DNA of 62,264 nt from an uncultured Clostridia bacterium (GCA_945877365.1 CAMCRV010000011.1:1-62264), one strand, 5' to 3'. Shown: positions 41,973-51,932, counted from the stretch's first letter. Numbers and translations: made by a program. Notes: generated by a model not told the origin, from the sequence alone.

Positions 41973-43282
41973 AGGTTCCTCCGCATACGGCAGATAAAGA
42001 AGCCGTCGGTATCGTACATTCCCGGAATCAGCGTCAGCATCCCGGTTTCATTTTCCGGAAAAGGCCCCGGCAGCTTCAGCTTTTCCGGATAGAAGTCCGG
42101 ATGTTCTTTTAAAAAGGCCGCCGCGACTTCCTCATTTTCCCGGCGCAGCACCGTACAGGTGGAGTACATCAGCACGCCGCCGGGGCGGACATACCGGGAC
42201 TGGTTCGACAAAATTCGCAGTTGCAGCTCCGGCAGCTCCTGCATGGGCTTCAGATCCTTGTAGCGGATATCCGGCTTCTTGCGGATGATGCCCAGACCGG
42301 AGCAGGGGGCATCCACAATCACCGCATCCATGGCCTGCTCCCACTCCGGGACAAAGGCAGCCGCATCCTGACATACGGCTGTGATGTTGTCAAAGCCCAG
42401 CCGGGTCGCGCCCTTTTGAATCAGCTCCACCTTATGGGGGTAGATGTCGCAGGATGTTATCTGTCCCTTCCCTTCCATGGCTACGGCAGCAGCAAAGCTC
42501 TTGCCCCCGGGGGCGGCGCAGCAGTCCAGCACCCTGCCGGTTTCCCGGCTCAGTCCGGCACATTGGATGCTGAGTCTGGAAGCCGGATCCTGCACATAGA
42601 ACAGTCCCTTTTGGAAGGCATCCAGCTTTTCCAGATTTCCGGTGCCGGAGAGAATGAGGCAGTTCTCCATCCAGCCGTGGGGGCGGGTGGAGACACCTTC
42701 CTGTTCCAGAGCCTTCACCAGATCCTCTGTGGTGGTCTTTTGCAGATTCACCTGCACCACTGTCTGGGGGGCTTCGTTGTCCGCCGCCAGCATCCCCTCC
42801 AATGTGCCCTTGGGCAGGTTGGCCTTCAAAAGGGAGATCAATTCCTCCGGGTGGCTGTAGCGGTCGGCGTAGGACACCGGCTCTTTCAGGGTTCCTTTGG
42901 TGCGCACCGCATTGCGCAGAACGGCGTTCACCAGAGCCGCGGCTCTGGGATTCTTCCCATATTGCTTCGTCAGTGCAACGGCTTCATTCACCGCCGCGCT
43001 GTCGGGTATTTTATCCAATTCATAGATCTGGTACAGCCCCAGATGGAGCACATCCCGCACCACGGGGTGCAGATCCCGGAGCTTCCCGGTGAGGAGCTGT
43101 TTCAGATAAAAATCCAGCCGGGCACGGTTCTGCAGCACCCCGTAGCAAAGCCGGGTGGCCAGTGCCGCGTCCCGGGGATCCAGACGATCCCTCTGAATGT
43201 ATTCCTTTAACACTGCGTTGGACCAGGCGCCGTTTTTCCGGCAGGCCATCAGCCCGTGCAGGGCTGTCTCCCGGGCACCCAT
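41969..43282 (-). CDS. rsmB: 16S rRNA (cytosine-967-C5) methyltransferase RsmB
   Basis: 437 residues from the ATG at 43282 (MGARETALHGLMAC), one base after the fmt stop. N-terminal NusB-like helical domain (about 1-140) and a C-terminal SAM-dependent domain with CAAPGGK, DAPCSGLG (general base Cys) and the catalytic MYSTCTV. Extended forms upstream are noncoding overlap with fmt. Confidence 0.95.
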   Translation of the reverse strand: MGARETALHGLMACRKNGAWSNAVLKEYIQRDRLDPRDAALATRLCYGVLQNRARLDFYLKQLLTGKLRDLHPVVRDVLHLGLYQIYELDKIPDSAAVNEAVALTKQYGKNPRAAALVNAVLRNAVRTKGTLKEPVSYADRYSHPEELISLLKANLPKGTLEGMLAADNEAPQTVVQVNLQKTTTEDLVKALEQEGVSTRPHGWMENCLILSGTGNLEKLDAFQKGLFYVQDPASRLSIQCAGLSRETGRVLDCCAAPGGKSFAAAVAMEGKGQITSCDIYPHKVELIQKGATRLGFDNITAVCQDAAAFVPEWEQAMDAVIVDAPCSGLGIIRKKPDIRYKDLKPMQELPELQLRILSNQSRYVRPGGVLMYSTCTVLRRENEEVAAAFLKEHPDFYPEKLKLPGPFPENETGMLTLIPGMYDTDGFFICRMRRNL

Positions 43283-43283
43283 A

Positions 43284-44195
43284 TCAGCCTTCCAGCGGAT
43301 GCCCCCGGAAATAGTCCGGCGCAGCCATCCGCTTTCCGCCCTCGGCCTGCAAAGAGAGAATCTCCACGGCACCCTCGCCGCAGGCAATCCGCAGACCGGT
43401 TTTGGTCAATCCCAGAATCTGCCCGGGATTGCCGTTTCCCTCCACAATCCGGGTGGCGTGAACCTTGAAGGTTTTTCCCTGCAATTCCATGGTAGCCACC
43501 GGCCAGGGGTGCAGACCCCGGACATGGTTGTGCACCTGCCGGGCGGTCTTGTTCCAGTCGATGGGGCACATGGACTTATCCAGCATGGGGGCATAGGTGG
43601 CCTCCTCACTGCGCTGGGGTGTCCTGTCAACTTTCCCGTCTGCTGCAAAACGCCTCAGGGTTTTACTCAGCAGATCCGCGCCCAGCACCGCCAGACGATC
43701 CAGCAGCTCCCCGGCAGTCTCATCCTCCCCAATGGGGGTCTTGGACACTTCAATAATATCTCCGGCATCCATCTCCCGACACAGGTACATGGCGGTGACG
43801 CCGGTTTCCTTCAGGCCGTCCAGCACCGCCCACTGGTAGGGGGCAGAACCCCGGTACTGGGGCAGGATGCTGGCGTGGATGTTGATGCAGCCAAAGGTGG
43901 GGATATCCAGCACCTTCTGGGGCAGGATCCGGCCATAGGCCACCACGGCGCAGATATCCGGCTTCAACTCCCGAAGCTGCTGAACCGTTTCCTCCTCCCG
44001 GAAGTTCTCCGGCTGAAACACGGGGATTCCATGCTCCAGTGCCACTTCCTTCACAGGAGAAAAGACCATCTTCATGCCCCGACCCTTGGGGCGGTCGGGC
44101 TGGGTAAAGGCCCCCACCACCTGAAAGCCGTCGGCAAGGATTTTTTTCAGGCAGGTCGCCGCGATATCCGGCGTTCCCATAAACACAACACGCAT
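43284..44195 (-). CDS. fmt: Methionyl-tRNA formyltransferase
   Basis: 303 residues. Formylates initiator Met-tRNA using 10-formyl-THF. Hinge and catalytic motif CINIHASILPQYRGSAPYQW (Asn/His/Asp set) and N-terminal MRVVFMGTPDIAATCL are typical. C-terminal tRNA-binding domain from about 205. 20 bp after def. Confidence 0.96.
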   Translation of the reverse strand: MRVVFMGTPDIAATCLKKILADGFQVVGAFTQPDRPKGRGMKMVFSPVKEVALEHGIPVFQPENFREEETVQQLRELKPDICAVVAYGRILPQKVLDIPTFGCINIHASILPQYRGSAPYQWAVLDGLKETGVTAMYLCREMDAGDIIEVSKTPIGEDETAGELLDRLAVLGADLLSKTLRRFAADGKVDRTPQRSEEATYAPMLDKSMCPIDWNKTARQVHNHVRGLHPWPVATMELQGKTFKVHATRIVEGNGNPGQILGLTKTGLRIACGEGAVEILSLQAEGGKRMAAPDYFRGHPLEG

Positions 44196-44215
44196 GACTT
44201 TTCTCCTTCTTTTGC

Positions 44216-44689
44216 TTATTCCCCGGCTTCCAGCTCTTCCTCAGTCAGGAACCGCTCCATGACCTCAGTATACACAATGCCGTCCAGATGATCCAGCTCG
44301 TGGCAGAAGCACCGGGCAATCAGCTCCTCGCCCTCGCACTCAAACCACTCTCCATGGCGATCCTGCGCCCGAACCTTGGCATAGTAAGGCCGCTTCACAA
44401 GGCCGTATTTCCCGGGCACGCTGAGGCAGCCCTCGGCTCCCTCCTGCTCGCCGTCGGTTTCCAGCAGCTCGGGGTTCACCAGCTCCAGCACCTCTTCGCC
44501 GGTATCCACCAGCACCACCCGGCGGAGAATGCCCACCTGAGGGGCGGCCAGACCCACGCCGTTGGCATCCTGAAGGGTCTCCTTCATATCGTCCAGCAGC
44601 TTAAACAGCTTGGCATCGAAATTCACCACCGGCTTGCACACCTTGTGCAGCGCAGGCTCTTTGTCTGTGAGAATTTTCCGCAATCCCAT
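44216..44689 (-). CDS. def: Peptide deformylase
   Basis: 157 residues, type 1. Three motifs: GVGLAAPQVG, EGCLSVPG (Cys metal ligand) and CHELDHLDGIV (two His, catalytic Glu). Removes the formyl group put on by Fmt so that Map can act. ATG at 44689 with AGAGAGG. Adjacent to fmt, as in many bacteria. Confidence 0.96.
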   Translation of the reverse strand: MGLRKILTDKEPALHKVCKPVVNFDAKLFKLLDDMKETLQDANGVGLAAPQVGILRRVVLVDTGEEVLELVNPELLETDGEQEGAEGCLSVPGKYGLVKRPYYAKVRAQDRHGEWFECEGEELIARCFCHELDHLDGIVYTEVMERFLTEEELEAGE

Positions 44690-44704
44690 GTATATTACCT
44701 CTCT

Positions 44705-47152
44705 TTATTCAAATCCGTTGACATCCACAAAGGCGGTGACGCCCCGGTTGGCGCTGTCCTTGCTGAACTGCTGCAGCAGATAGGCCATAAGGTACCGCAG
44801 CTGCCGGGATAGGAGACAGCGCAGGGTCAGACGGTAACGGAAATTGTAGTTTATTTTCGGCACCGGGCAGGGGGCTGGCCCCAGAACGGTGCAGATTTCT
44901 TCTGTATATGGGCTCTGCCGGAGGCAGGCATTCAGGCTGTCCCGGAACTTGGCCGCGCCCCGAAGCACAGCGGTCTCCTCCTGCCCCAAAAAAGTGACGG
45001 TAGCCAGATCCCCGAAGGGGGGCACGCTCTGCACCCGGCGCAGCTCCAGCTCCAACGCGTAGAAGGCATCATAGTCCTGCCTTGCCGCCAGCTGAATCAC
45101 CTGATGCTGGGGCACCAGTGTCTGAATCACCGCCCTGCCGGGATTTTCTCCCCGTCCTGCCCGGCCAATCACCTGCGTCAGCATATTAAAGGTGGTCTCC
45201 CCTGCCCGGTAGCCGCCGGTGTACAGGCTGAGATCCGCATCCAACACCCCCACTAGGGTGACTTTCGGCAGATTCAGCCCCTTGGCAACCATCTGCGTTC
45301 CAATGAGCACGGGGATGTTTTCCTGCTGGAACCGCTCCAGAATTTTTTCATGGGTGTTCACCGCGCTGACGGTGTCGGCATCCATCCGCAGGGTTTCCAG
45401 CTCCGGAAACAGCTGACTCAGCTCCTGCTGAACCTTCTGAGTTCCGGTGCCCAAGGTCTTCAGGGGGCCGCCGCAGCTGGGGCAGCGATTTGGCACCGGC
45501 TGGGAATAGCCGCAGTAGTGGCACATCAGCCGATGATTTGCACTGTGATAGGTCAGCCGCAGGCTGCACCGGGGACATTCCGGGGTTTCCCGGCAGTCCA
45601 CGCACACCAGTGCCCGGGAAGCTCCCCGGCGGTTCAGAAGCAGAATGGTCTGCTGCCCCTTCTGCCAGGTTTCTAAGATAGCCTCTCGCAGAGGGATGCT
45701 GAGGGAGGTGTCGTTGCCCAGCTTCAGCTCCTGCCGCATATCCACCGTCTGCACCTCAGGCAGGGATCTGCCGTTATACCGCTGGCTCAGGGTGTACAGG
45801 CGGTAGGCTCCTGTTTTTGCCCGGTACATACTCTCCACCGAGGGGGTTGCGGAGCCCAGCAGCACCAGCGCCCCTTCCCGGGCGCCCCTCCAGATGGCGA
45901 CCTCCCGGGCGCTGTACCGGGGGGAATTTTCCGATTTGTAGGAATGCTCCTGCTCCTCGTCCAGAATGATGAGGCCGGGAGCCTCACAGGGGGCAAACAC
46001 CGCGCTTCGGGTGCCCACCACCACTCTGGCCTGCCCACTGCGAACCCGTTTCCACTGGTCGTAGCGTTCTGCCGAACCCAGAGAGGAGTGCAAAACCGCC
46101 ACCTGCTGCCCGAAATAGGCAGCCAGAAGGCCGAGAAGCTGGGGGGTCAGGGCAATCTCCGGCACCAGCAGAATGGCCGTCTTTCCCTGTTCCAGACAGG
46201 TTTGAATCAATTTGATATACACAGAGGTTTTTCCGGAGCCGGTGACGCCGTAAAGCAGAGCCACCCCGGGCTGTTCCTCTGACATTTGTTCCTGTAAGCC
46301 CTGAAAGCACCGCTGCTGCTGCGGATTCAGAATCAGAGGGCCATTCAGGTCTGCCGGGCGAATCTCCCGGCAGCGAAGCACCGGCTGCTGGCTCAGGGTG
46401 AGATACCCCAGCTTTTCCAGCCGGTTGATGGTGGCAGCGGATGCACCGGTAAAGTAGCACAGCTCCTTCACGGATACGCTGCCAAGGCTGCACAGCAGCT
46501 CCAGCACCGCCTTCTGCATGGCGGCGGATTTGGGGCGGCGGGAAGCATACTCCCGCGCCTCCTCCGGGGAGGCAGAAAGGGTGGCGATTTTCTCCGACCG
46601 GTCGCCGGTTCTGCGCCGGAACTCGGTGGAGGCTGTGATCCATTTTTTCTTTTGCAGGTAGCTCAGGGCAGCTTCCAGAACCGCCTCATCGGGAATCAGA
46701 TCCCGAAGCACAGCTTCTCCGGCCTGTCCCCCCAGATCGGAAAGGAGGCGCAGAATCTCCCCGGCTCCTGCCTTCTTCGGGGGCTTTTCCTGCCACTGGC
46801 GGTTCTCCGTCAGGCAGAAGGTGGCCTTTGTCTGAAACCAGAGCCCGGCAGGGAGCATGGCGCGGATGGCATCGTAAAAGGTGCAGAAGTACCGCTCCCG
46901 TAAAAATGCCGCCAGCCGCAGCTGGCACTGGGTCAACAGCGGGGCATCATCCAGAACCAGCTCCACCGCTTTCAGCCCGGTTTCGTCACCGTCTTCCAGG
47001 CCCAGAACCACGCCCTCGGTGGGCTTGTTTCCCCTGCCGAAGGGAACCTGCACCCGTTGGCCGGGCTGCAGGGACATCCCCTCCGGGAGCCGGTAGGAAT
47101 AGGGCTTGTCTATGGCAAAATTTGCCGCTGAAACCGCAATTTTTGCAATCAT
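44705..47152 (-). CDS. priA: Primosomal protein N' (replication restart helicase)
   Basis: 815 residues. N-terminal 3'-DNA-binding domain, superfamily 2 helicase core with Walker A GVTGSGKTSV, DEEQ box (LDEEQEHSYK, where DEEH is usual), and a double zinc-binding cluster inserted in the helicase (CVDCRETPECPRC, CHYCGY and CPSCGG). Reloads the replisome at stalled forks. ATG at 47152 with GAGGAAAGG. Confidence 0.95.
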   Translation of the reverse strand: MIAKIAVSAANFAIDKPYSYRLPEGMSLQPGQRVQVPFGRGNKPTEGVVLGLEDGDETGLKAVELVLDDAPLLTQCQLRLAAFLRERYFCTFYDAIRAMLPAGLWFQTKATFCLTENRQWQEKPPKKAGAGEILRLLSDLGGQAGEAVLRDLIPDEAVLEAALSYLQKKKWITASTEFRRRTGDRSEKIATLSASPEEAREYASRRPKSAAMQKAVLELLCSLGSVSVKELCYFTGASAATINRLEKLGYLTLSQQPVLRCREIRPADLNGPLILNPQQQRCFQGLQEQMSEEQPGVALLYGVTGSGKTSVYIKLIQTCLEQGKTAILLVPEIALTPQLLGLLAAYFGQQVAVLHSSLGSAERYDQWKRVRSGQARVVVGTRSAVFAPCEAPGLIILDEEQEHSYKSENSPRYSAREVAIWRGAREGALVLLGSATPSVESMYRAKTGAYRLYTLSQRYNGRSLPEVQTVDMRQELKLGNDTSLSIPLREAILETWQKGQQTILLLNRRGASRALVCVDCRETPECPRCSLRLTYHSANHRLMCHYCGYSQPVPNRCPSCGGPLKTLGTGTQKVQQELSQLFPELETLRMDADTVSAVNTHEKILERFQQENIPVLIGTQMVAKGLNLPKVTLVGVLDADLSLYTGGYRAGETTFNMLTQVIGRAGRGENPGRAVIQTLVPQHQVIQLAARQDYDAFYALELELRRVQSVPPFGDLATVTFLGQEETAVLRGAAKFRDSLNACLRQSPYTEEICTVLGPAPCPVPKINYNFRYRLTLRCLLSRQLRYLMAYLLQQFSKDSANRGVTAFVDVNGFE

Positions 47153-47189
47153 GGCACCTTTCCTCCCGGTTTATTCCCCAGTGGGGAGA

Positions 47190-47396
47190 TCAGTTCCTGT
47201 ACTCGTCCTTGACGGTAGCGGTGAGCTTGCCCTCGGCAACCTCCCGGATGGCCATGGTCACAGGCTTCTCAGGCAGCTCCTCCTGAAAGGCCTCAGCCTC
47301 GGCGGAAATCTGGCGGGCACGGTGTGCCACCACATTTACCAGCAGGTAGCGGCTGTCCACATTCTTCAGCAAATCTGCAACAGGGGGGTAAAGCAT
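47190..47396 (-). CDS. rpoZ: RNA polymerase omega subunit
   Basis: 68 residues, ATG at 47396 with TGGAGGA 8 bp upstream. The sequence LYPPVADLLKNVDSRYLLVN and VAHRARQISAEAE are the conserved omega helices binding beta'. Located between gmk and priA as in Firmicutes, but separated from gmk by element B2, whose near end lies only 35 bp upstream. Confidence 0.93.
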   Translation of the reverse strand: MLYPPVADLLKNVDSRYLLVNVVAHRARQISAEAEAFQEELPEKPVTMAIREVAEGKLTATVKDEYRN

Positions 47397-47430
47397 AATT
47401 CATTCCTCCAAAATGAAAGATTTTAATAGA

Positions 47431-47700
47431 TATCGGCCTGACACAGCGGATGGATAAATTGGAATTTGTGGGGATGTCCAAAGCCTCCCCTGTGTAAGGG
47501 GTTGTGCTCCGCGCAGCGAATCAAAATCTCCATGATTGCCAGTGGCAATCATACCAAAATGTATCAGGTGGCAAAAATCTATTGATTTTTGCCGGAGGGG
47601 TTGTCAATCCCCCAGTCAGCTTCGCTGACAGCCCCCTTTACACAAGGGGGCCTTTAGGTCGCCAAATTCCAATTTGTATCTCTGCTGCTTTCGCCCGATA
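47431..47700 (-). mobile_element. Intergenic element B2 (type B core, long form)
   Basis: 270-bp copy between gmk and rpoZ. TATCGG at 47431 and CCGATA at 47695-47700 mark the ends; inside are GATAAATTGGAATTTGTGGGGATG-type and CGCCAAATTCCAATTTG-type termini. Core as in B3, in the reverse orientation. Towards rpoZ it reads TTATCC, 17 bp, GATATC. It fills almost all of the 309-bp gap; the rest is the rpoZ ribosome site region. Confidence 0.8.
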
Positions 47701-47705
47701 AGCGC

Positions 47706-48260
47706 TTAGTTTTCTTTGTCGATGATATTCAGAATTTCCTCGGCGCAGCGGTCTGCATCGTCGTTGACCACCACATAGTCATACCAGCTGCGCTGCTCCA
47801 TTTCCCAGATTGCCCGGGTCATCCGCATCTGTATCTGCTCCTCGGATGTATCGCCCCGACCCCGGAGCCGGCGCTCCAGCTCCTCCATGGAGGGGGGCAT
47901 GATGAACACCAGCACCGCCTCAGGAGCGGCTTCCTTCACCGCTTTTGCGCCGTTGGGCTCGATGTCCAGCAGAACATGGCCGCTTTTCATTTTTTCCTCG
48001 GCCTGTGCCCGGGGGGTGCCGTAATAGTTTGCGGCATGGTTGTCATATTCCAGAAACTCTCCCCTGGCAATCATCTGCTCAAAGCGTTCCCGGGAAATGA
48101 AATAATAATGCACGCCGTCCACCTCATTGGGACGGGGCGGGCGGGTGGTGGCGGAGACGGAGAAGGAAAGATCCTTCCGCTTTTCCATCATCCGGGCCAG
48201 AACGGTGCCCTTGCCGACGCCGGAGGCGCCGGAAATCACAATCAGCCTTCCTCTGCTCAT
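47706..48260 (-). CDS. gmk: Guanylate kinase
   Basis: 184 residues from the ATG at 48260 ([20 protein letters not shown]). P-loop [12 protein letters not shown]-binding [19 protein letters not shown] and the lid are complete. Phosphorylates GMP to GDP. The start overlaps the remA stop codon by 4 bp; this remA-gmk pair is common in Firmicutes. Confidence 0.96.
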   Translation of the reverse strand: MSRGRLIVISGASGVGKGTVLARMMEKRKDLSFSVSATTRPPRPNEVDGVHYYFISRERFEQMIARGEFLEYDNHAANYYGTPRAQAEEKMKSGHVLLDIEPNGAKAVKEAAPEAVLVFIMPPSMEELERRLRGRGDTSEEQIQMRMTRAIWEMEQRSWYDYVVVNDDADRCAEEILNIIDKEN

Positions 48261-48523
48261 TGTCCATCCTCCTGAATCTGTTCCTCCGGCCTGTCCATCC
48301 ACCGGGCATAGAGATTCTCGGTGGGAACTGCGGAGAGAATGACATGGTCGGTGTCCATCAGGATCACCGCTTTGGTTTTTCGTCCGTAGGAGGCATCGAT
48401 GAGCATTCCCCGTTCCTTGGCCTCCTGCACCACACGCTTGATGGGCGCCGAATCCGGGGCGACAATAGCCAGCACCCGACCGGCTGCCACCATACTTCCG
48501 AAACCGATGTTCAACAGCTTCAT
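48257..48523 (-). CDS. remA: RemA-family regulator (DUF370)
   Basis: 88 residues, [20 protein letters not shown], and [21 protein letters not shown] match RemA/YlzA. In Bacillus subtilis RemA is a DNA-binding activator of biofilm matrix and osmoprotection genes; whether that holds in this organism is unknown. Between yicC and gmk, ribosome site AAGGAGC. Confidence 0.93.
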   Translation of the reverse strand: MKLLNIGFGSMVAAGRVLAIVAPDSAPIKRVVQEAKERGMLIDASYGRKTKAVILMDTDHVILSAVPTENLYARWMDRPEEQIQEDGQ

Positions 48524-48532
48524 AGCGGCTCC

Positions 48533-49411
48533 TTATTCAATGTTCTGGGTCTGCTCCCGGATCTTCTCCAGCTCGGCCTTGATGTTCACCACAATCCGGG
48601 TCAGCTTCAGATCCGTGCACTTGGAGCCGATGGTATTGGTCTCCCGGTTCATCTCCTGCAGCAGGAAGTCCAGCTTCCGGCCGATGGCGCCGCCGGTGGT
48701 GAGCATGGTGTTCATCTGCTCCAGATGGCTGCGCAGGCGGACGGTTTCCTCGTCCACGGCAACCTTGTCCGCGAAGATGGCTGCCTCCGTGAGAATCCGG
48801 CTCTCGTCGATGGCGGTGTTGGCCAGAACCTCCTTCAGCTTGTTTTCCAGCCGGGTGCGGTAATCAATCACCGTCTGGCCGTTTCCGGCCTCCACCTGGG
48901 CTACATATTCCAGAATGGTCTGACCCCGGCTGCGCAGGTCATTTTCCAGAGCCTTGCCCTCTGTGGTGCGCATGGCATCAAAGTTCGCCAGCGCCTTTGC
49001 GGCAACGCTCATGAGATCCTGAAGCAGCTGCTCCTCGTCCACCTCCGGTTTTTCCACGGAGAAAACCTCCGGCATCCGGGAGATGAGGCCGACGGAGATA
49101 TCGTCCCGGACGGGATAGTCCGCAGCCATCTGCTTCATGGCAGCCAGATACCCTTCCACCATGGCGGTGTTCAGGGTGATTTTCACATCCGAAGCGGACT
49201 CGGAGCGGATGCTGACAAACACATCCACCTTGCCCCGGGAGATGCTGTTCTTCACCGCCTGCTTCACGGAATCCTCCGCAAAGGACACACTCCGGGGCAG
49301 CTTCACGGTGCAGTCCAGATAGCGGTTGTTGACGGAGCGCAGCTCCACGGTAAATTCCCGACCGTTGACCGTCTCCACGGCGCGGCCATAGCCAGTCATG
49401 CTTTTAACCAT
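48533..49411 (-). CDS. YicC/YloC-family endoribonuclease
   Basis: 292 residues from the ATG at 49411 (MVKSMTGYGRA, the diagnostic start of the family). N-terminal YicC_N and C-terminal DUF1732 domains with LDFLLQEMNRETNTIGSK near the end. Recent work showed endoribonuclease activity for YicC/YloC. Overlaps the end of the RseC-family gene by 8 bp. Confidence 0.93.
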   Translation of the reverse strand: MVKSMTGYGRAVETVNGREFTVELRSVNNRYLDCTVKLPRSVSFAEDSVKQAVKNSISRGKVDVFVSIRSESASDVKITLNTAMVEGYLAAMKQMAADYPVRDDISVGLISRMPEVFSVEKPEVDEEQLLQDLMSVAAKALANFDAMRTTEGKALENDLRSRGQTILEYVAQVEAGNGQTVIDYRTRLENKLKEVLANTAIDESRILTEAAIFADKVAVDEETVRLRSHLEQMNTMLTTGGAIGRKLDFLLQEMNRETNTIGSKCTDLKLTRIVVNIKAELEKIREQTQNIE

Positions 49412-49850
49412 TGTGATCCCCTTTTTCCTCGGTTTTTTTCCGATTTTCTCCTGCAAACGCTGTTGCAGTGTAAAGGATTGTTTTTTGTTTCGCCACACGG
49501 CGGTCATAGGCAAAAATCAGGCAAATGCTTAAGATGAAGGCTGCTCCACCCCAGAGGGCTCCGGAGTGTCCCAGCGCCGCCGCCGCCAGATACCCCAGGA
49601 AGAACAGCACCAGCGGCGCAAGGTACAGCACAGCCGCCGCCTTCAGAACCGGGGCAGTTTCCCCGGTGATGGTCACCAGATCTCCCGGCGCTGCGCCAAT
49701 GGGGTTGTCCACCCGCAGCAGCATGGTCTCCTGCGCCGCGCCGCAGCCGGAGCACTTATGGCAGTCCCCGGAGCAGGCGCTCTGGCGGATGTGCACAGCC
49801 AGAGCCGTTCCATCGGAGTAGACCTCCCGGATTCGGACGACCTGCTCCAT
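49404..49850 (-). CDS. SoxR-reducing system RseC-family protein
   Basis: 148 residues. N-terminal Cys-rich segment (SACSGDCHKCSGCGAAQE, four Cys) followed by two membrane helices (about 70-90 and 95-115), characteristic of RseC/RsxC-linked membrane proteins. Membrane-bound, possibly redox or iron-sulfur related. Start overlaps the cdaR stop (TAATG). No other rsx/rnf genes are in the window. Confidence 0.85.
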   Translation of the reverse strand: MEQVVRIREVYSDGTALAVHIRQSACSGDCHKCSGCGAAQETMLLRVDNPIGAAPGDLVTITGETAPVLKAAAVLYLAPLVLFFLGYLAAAALGHSGALWGGAAFILSICLIFAYDRRVAKQKTILYTATAFAGENRKKTEEKGDHNG

Positions 49851-51079
49851 TATTGTGCCTCAAGGGTGGCGGAGATGGAATAGGTTCCCACCGGACCAAT
49901 GGATTTGAAGTCCTCACTCCACTGGATCTGGGGCTTAAAGGTGGTGGTCCCCTCCTCTGCCTCGGCAAAGTCCACGATGATCTCCACATCCTCCGGCACC
50001 ATCCGGGACAGGTCGCCGGGTGCGCCCCGGAAGGTCACCGTCAGCTTCTCCGTAATCAGGTCTACCTGCATTCCCTCCGGCACATTGACGGCGCGGATAT
50101 TGGTGACCACAAATTCCTTGACCCCCAGATTATTGAACTGGATGGTGGCCTTGGCCTCCGTGATGTTGGACAGGTTGGTCACACCCTCCGGCAGGGCGAT
50201 GGGGAAGGTGATGCTCTGGGATTTCTCCAGCACATTCAGGTCGATCTTGCCCAGATTGATGGTGTCGCCCAGCTCGGCCAGAACAGCCTCACCGCCGGAC
50301 AGGCGGATGGTTGCAGGCTCCAGGGTGATCTGGGTATTGCCGGCGTTGGCTCCGCCGCCGTAAATCACATCCAGCTTCAGCTTCACTTCCTTCACCATCT
50401 GGATCTTCACATCCAGATGAATCTCCTCCACATTGGTGGTGATCAGCTGGGCGTCCACAGGGTTGCCCTCCTGGTCGCAGAGGGTATAGCGGAAATTCTG
50501 GCTGATGGATTCCTTCTGCTCGGAAAGATCCACCTCAATCACCGCCTGGGTGATCTGGTCAGCCACCGATGCAGGACCCACAACGGACACGGAATCATAG
50601 TCCAGAACCCGGTTCTCCCGGTCGGACATAAAGCCGCTGGGAGAGGAGCCCACCCACTTCACGGTGACGGGGACATCCTTGGTTCTGCGCTCCTCCACGG
50701 TGACATGGATATTGCCGGGATTCTTGTTCTCCACAACGAAGGCGTTGCTGGCCACATCCCCGGGGTAGGTGATGGAGTAGTTCAGGGGGATCTTGCTTCC
50801 TGCCTCATAGATCTTGGTCAGATCCACCTTCAGGGTGATGTTGTTGGAATTGACCTTGATGAGGTCGCTTCTCTTGCCGGAGAGAGTCAGATCCACATCC
50901 TGGCTGGATTCCGCCGTAATCATCAGGTTGCGCTCACTGAGGATGCTCTCACCCTCCATGACCACGGGGATATTATAGATGGTCAGGGTTGCCTCCTGAC
51001 TGACGGTGGTGGTGACATACAGCCAAAGGCCAAAGGCCACAGCCACGGACAGCAGGAAAGATGTCAGCTTATTTTTCAT
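49850..51079 (-). CDS. cdaR: CdaR: YbbR-domain regulator of the diadenylate cyclase
   Basis: 409 residues. N-terminal membrane anchor (about 3-22), then four YbbR-like beta domains outside the membrane (for example IYNIPVVMEGES, VPVTVKWVGSSPSG, YGGGANAGNTQITL). Binds CdaA and adjusts c-di-AMP synthesis. I start at ATG 51079 (MKNKLTSFLL); the ATG two codons earlier touches the AAGGAGG ribosome site. Overlaps cdaA. Confidence 0.92.
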   Translation of the reverse strand: MKNKLTSFLLSVAVAFGLWLYVTTTVSQEATLTIYNIPVVMEGESILSERNLMITAESSQDVDLTLSGKRSDLIKVNSNNITLKVDLTKIYEAGSKIPLNYSITYPGDVASNAFVVENKNPGNIHVTVEERRTKDVPVTVKWVGSSPSGFMSDRENRVLDYDSVSVVGPASVADQITQAVIEVDLSEQKESISQNFRYTLCDQEGNPVDAQLITTNVEEIHLDVKIQMVKEVKLKLDVIYGGGANAGNTQITLEPATIRLSGGEAVLAELGDTINLGKIDLNVLEKSQSITFPIALPEGVTNLSNITEAKATIQFNNLGVKEFVVTNIRAVNVPEGMQVDLITEKLTVTFRGAPGDLSRMVPEDVEIIVDFAEAEEGTTTFKPQIQWSEDFKSIGPVGTYSISATLEAQ

Positions 51080-51932
51080 AAACATCCTCCTTCTTCCGAG
51101 CCATGTTCTTGACCAGATTTTTCAGCTTCTGCTCATTTTCCAGAGTTTCCTCCGGGCACAGCTCCTTACGCAGCATTTTTTCCAGCGTTTCCGGAGCCAG
51201 ATGCCGCTTCAGCATTCCGCCCACCGCCACGGAAATGGTGCCGGTTTCCTCGGAGACGATCACCACCACCGCGTCGGACACCTCACTCATGCCCACCCCG
51301 GCGCGGTGACGGGTACCCAGATCGGCGCTGAGGCGGACACTGTCCGACAGGGGCAGCACACAGCCTGCCGCCGCCACCCGCCCGTCCCGGATAATCATGG
51401 CGCCGTCATGCAGGGATGCCTTGGGGAAAAAGATATTCCGCAGCAGCTGCTCGGATACCCGGGCATCCAGCTGGGTGCCGGTTTTGAAATATTCCTCCAG
51501 CCGCTGCTCCCGGGCAAAGACAATCAATGCGCCCACCTTTTCCCGGCTCATGATGTCGCAGGCCATCACGGTCTGCATAATCACGGACTCCATCTCCTGA
51601 ACCGGCTTGGAGTTGCTGAAAAAGGTGCTCAGCCGCACATTTCCCAGATGATCCAGCATCCGCCGCAGCTCCGGCTGGAACAGCACCACAAAGGCCAGCA
51701 GTCCCACCGCCAGGAACTGGCTCAGGATGAAGTTGATGGTGTGAAGCTTCGCCACATCCGTCAGCCAGGCGATGACGATAATGGTCACAGCCACCTTGGC
51801 AATCCGGGCCGTGCTGGGGGCCTTGAGCAGGGGAAGCAGTTTATAGATAATCAACGCCACCAGTGCAATGTCCAGGAAGTCGGACCATTGCATGATCGCC
51901 AGCTGCGACATCAGATTGTGAATGGATTCCAT
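51069..51932 (-). CDS. cdaA: Diadenylate cyclase CdaA
   Basis: 287 residues. Three N-terminal membrane helices (about 10-85) and a DAC domain with the two catalytic motifs DGA (SLHDGAMIIRDG) and RHR (GTRHRAGVGM). Makes c-di-AMP from two ATP, controlling potassium and osmotic balance and cell-wall homeostasis. First gene of the cdaA-cdaR-rseC-yicC-remA-gmk run; ribosome site AGAGGGA. Confidence 0.95.
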   Translation of the reverse strand: MESIHNLMSQLAIMQWSDFLDIALVALIIYKLLPLLKAPSTARIAKVAVTIIVIAWLTDVAKLHTINFILSQFLAVGLLAFVVLFQPELRRMLDHLGNVRLSTFFSNSKPVQEMESVIMQTVMACDIMSREKVGALIVFAREQRLEEYFKTGTQLDARVSEQLLRNIFFPKASLHDGAMIIRDGRVAAAGCVLPLSDSVRLSADLGTRHRAGVGMSEVSDAVVVIVSEETGTISVAVGGMLKRHLAPETLEKMLRKELCPEETLENEQKLKNLVKNMARKKEDVYEK

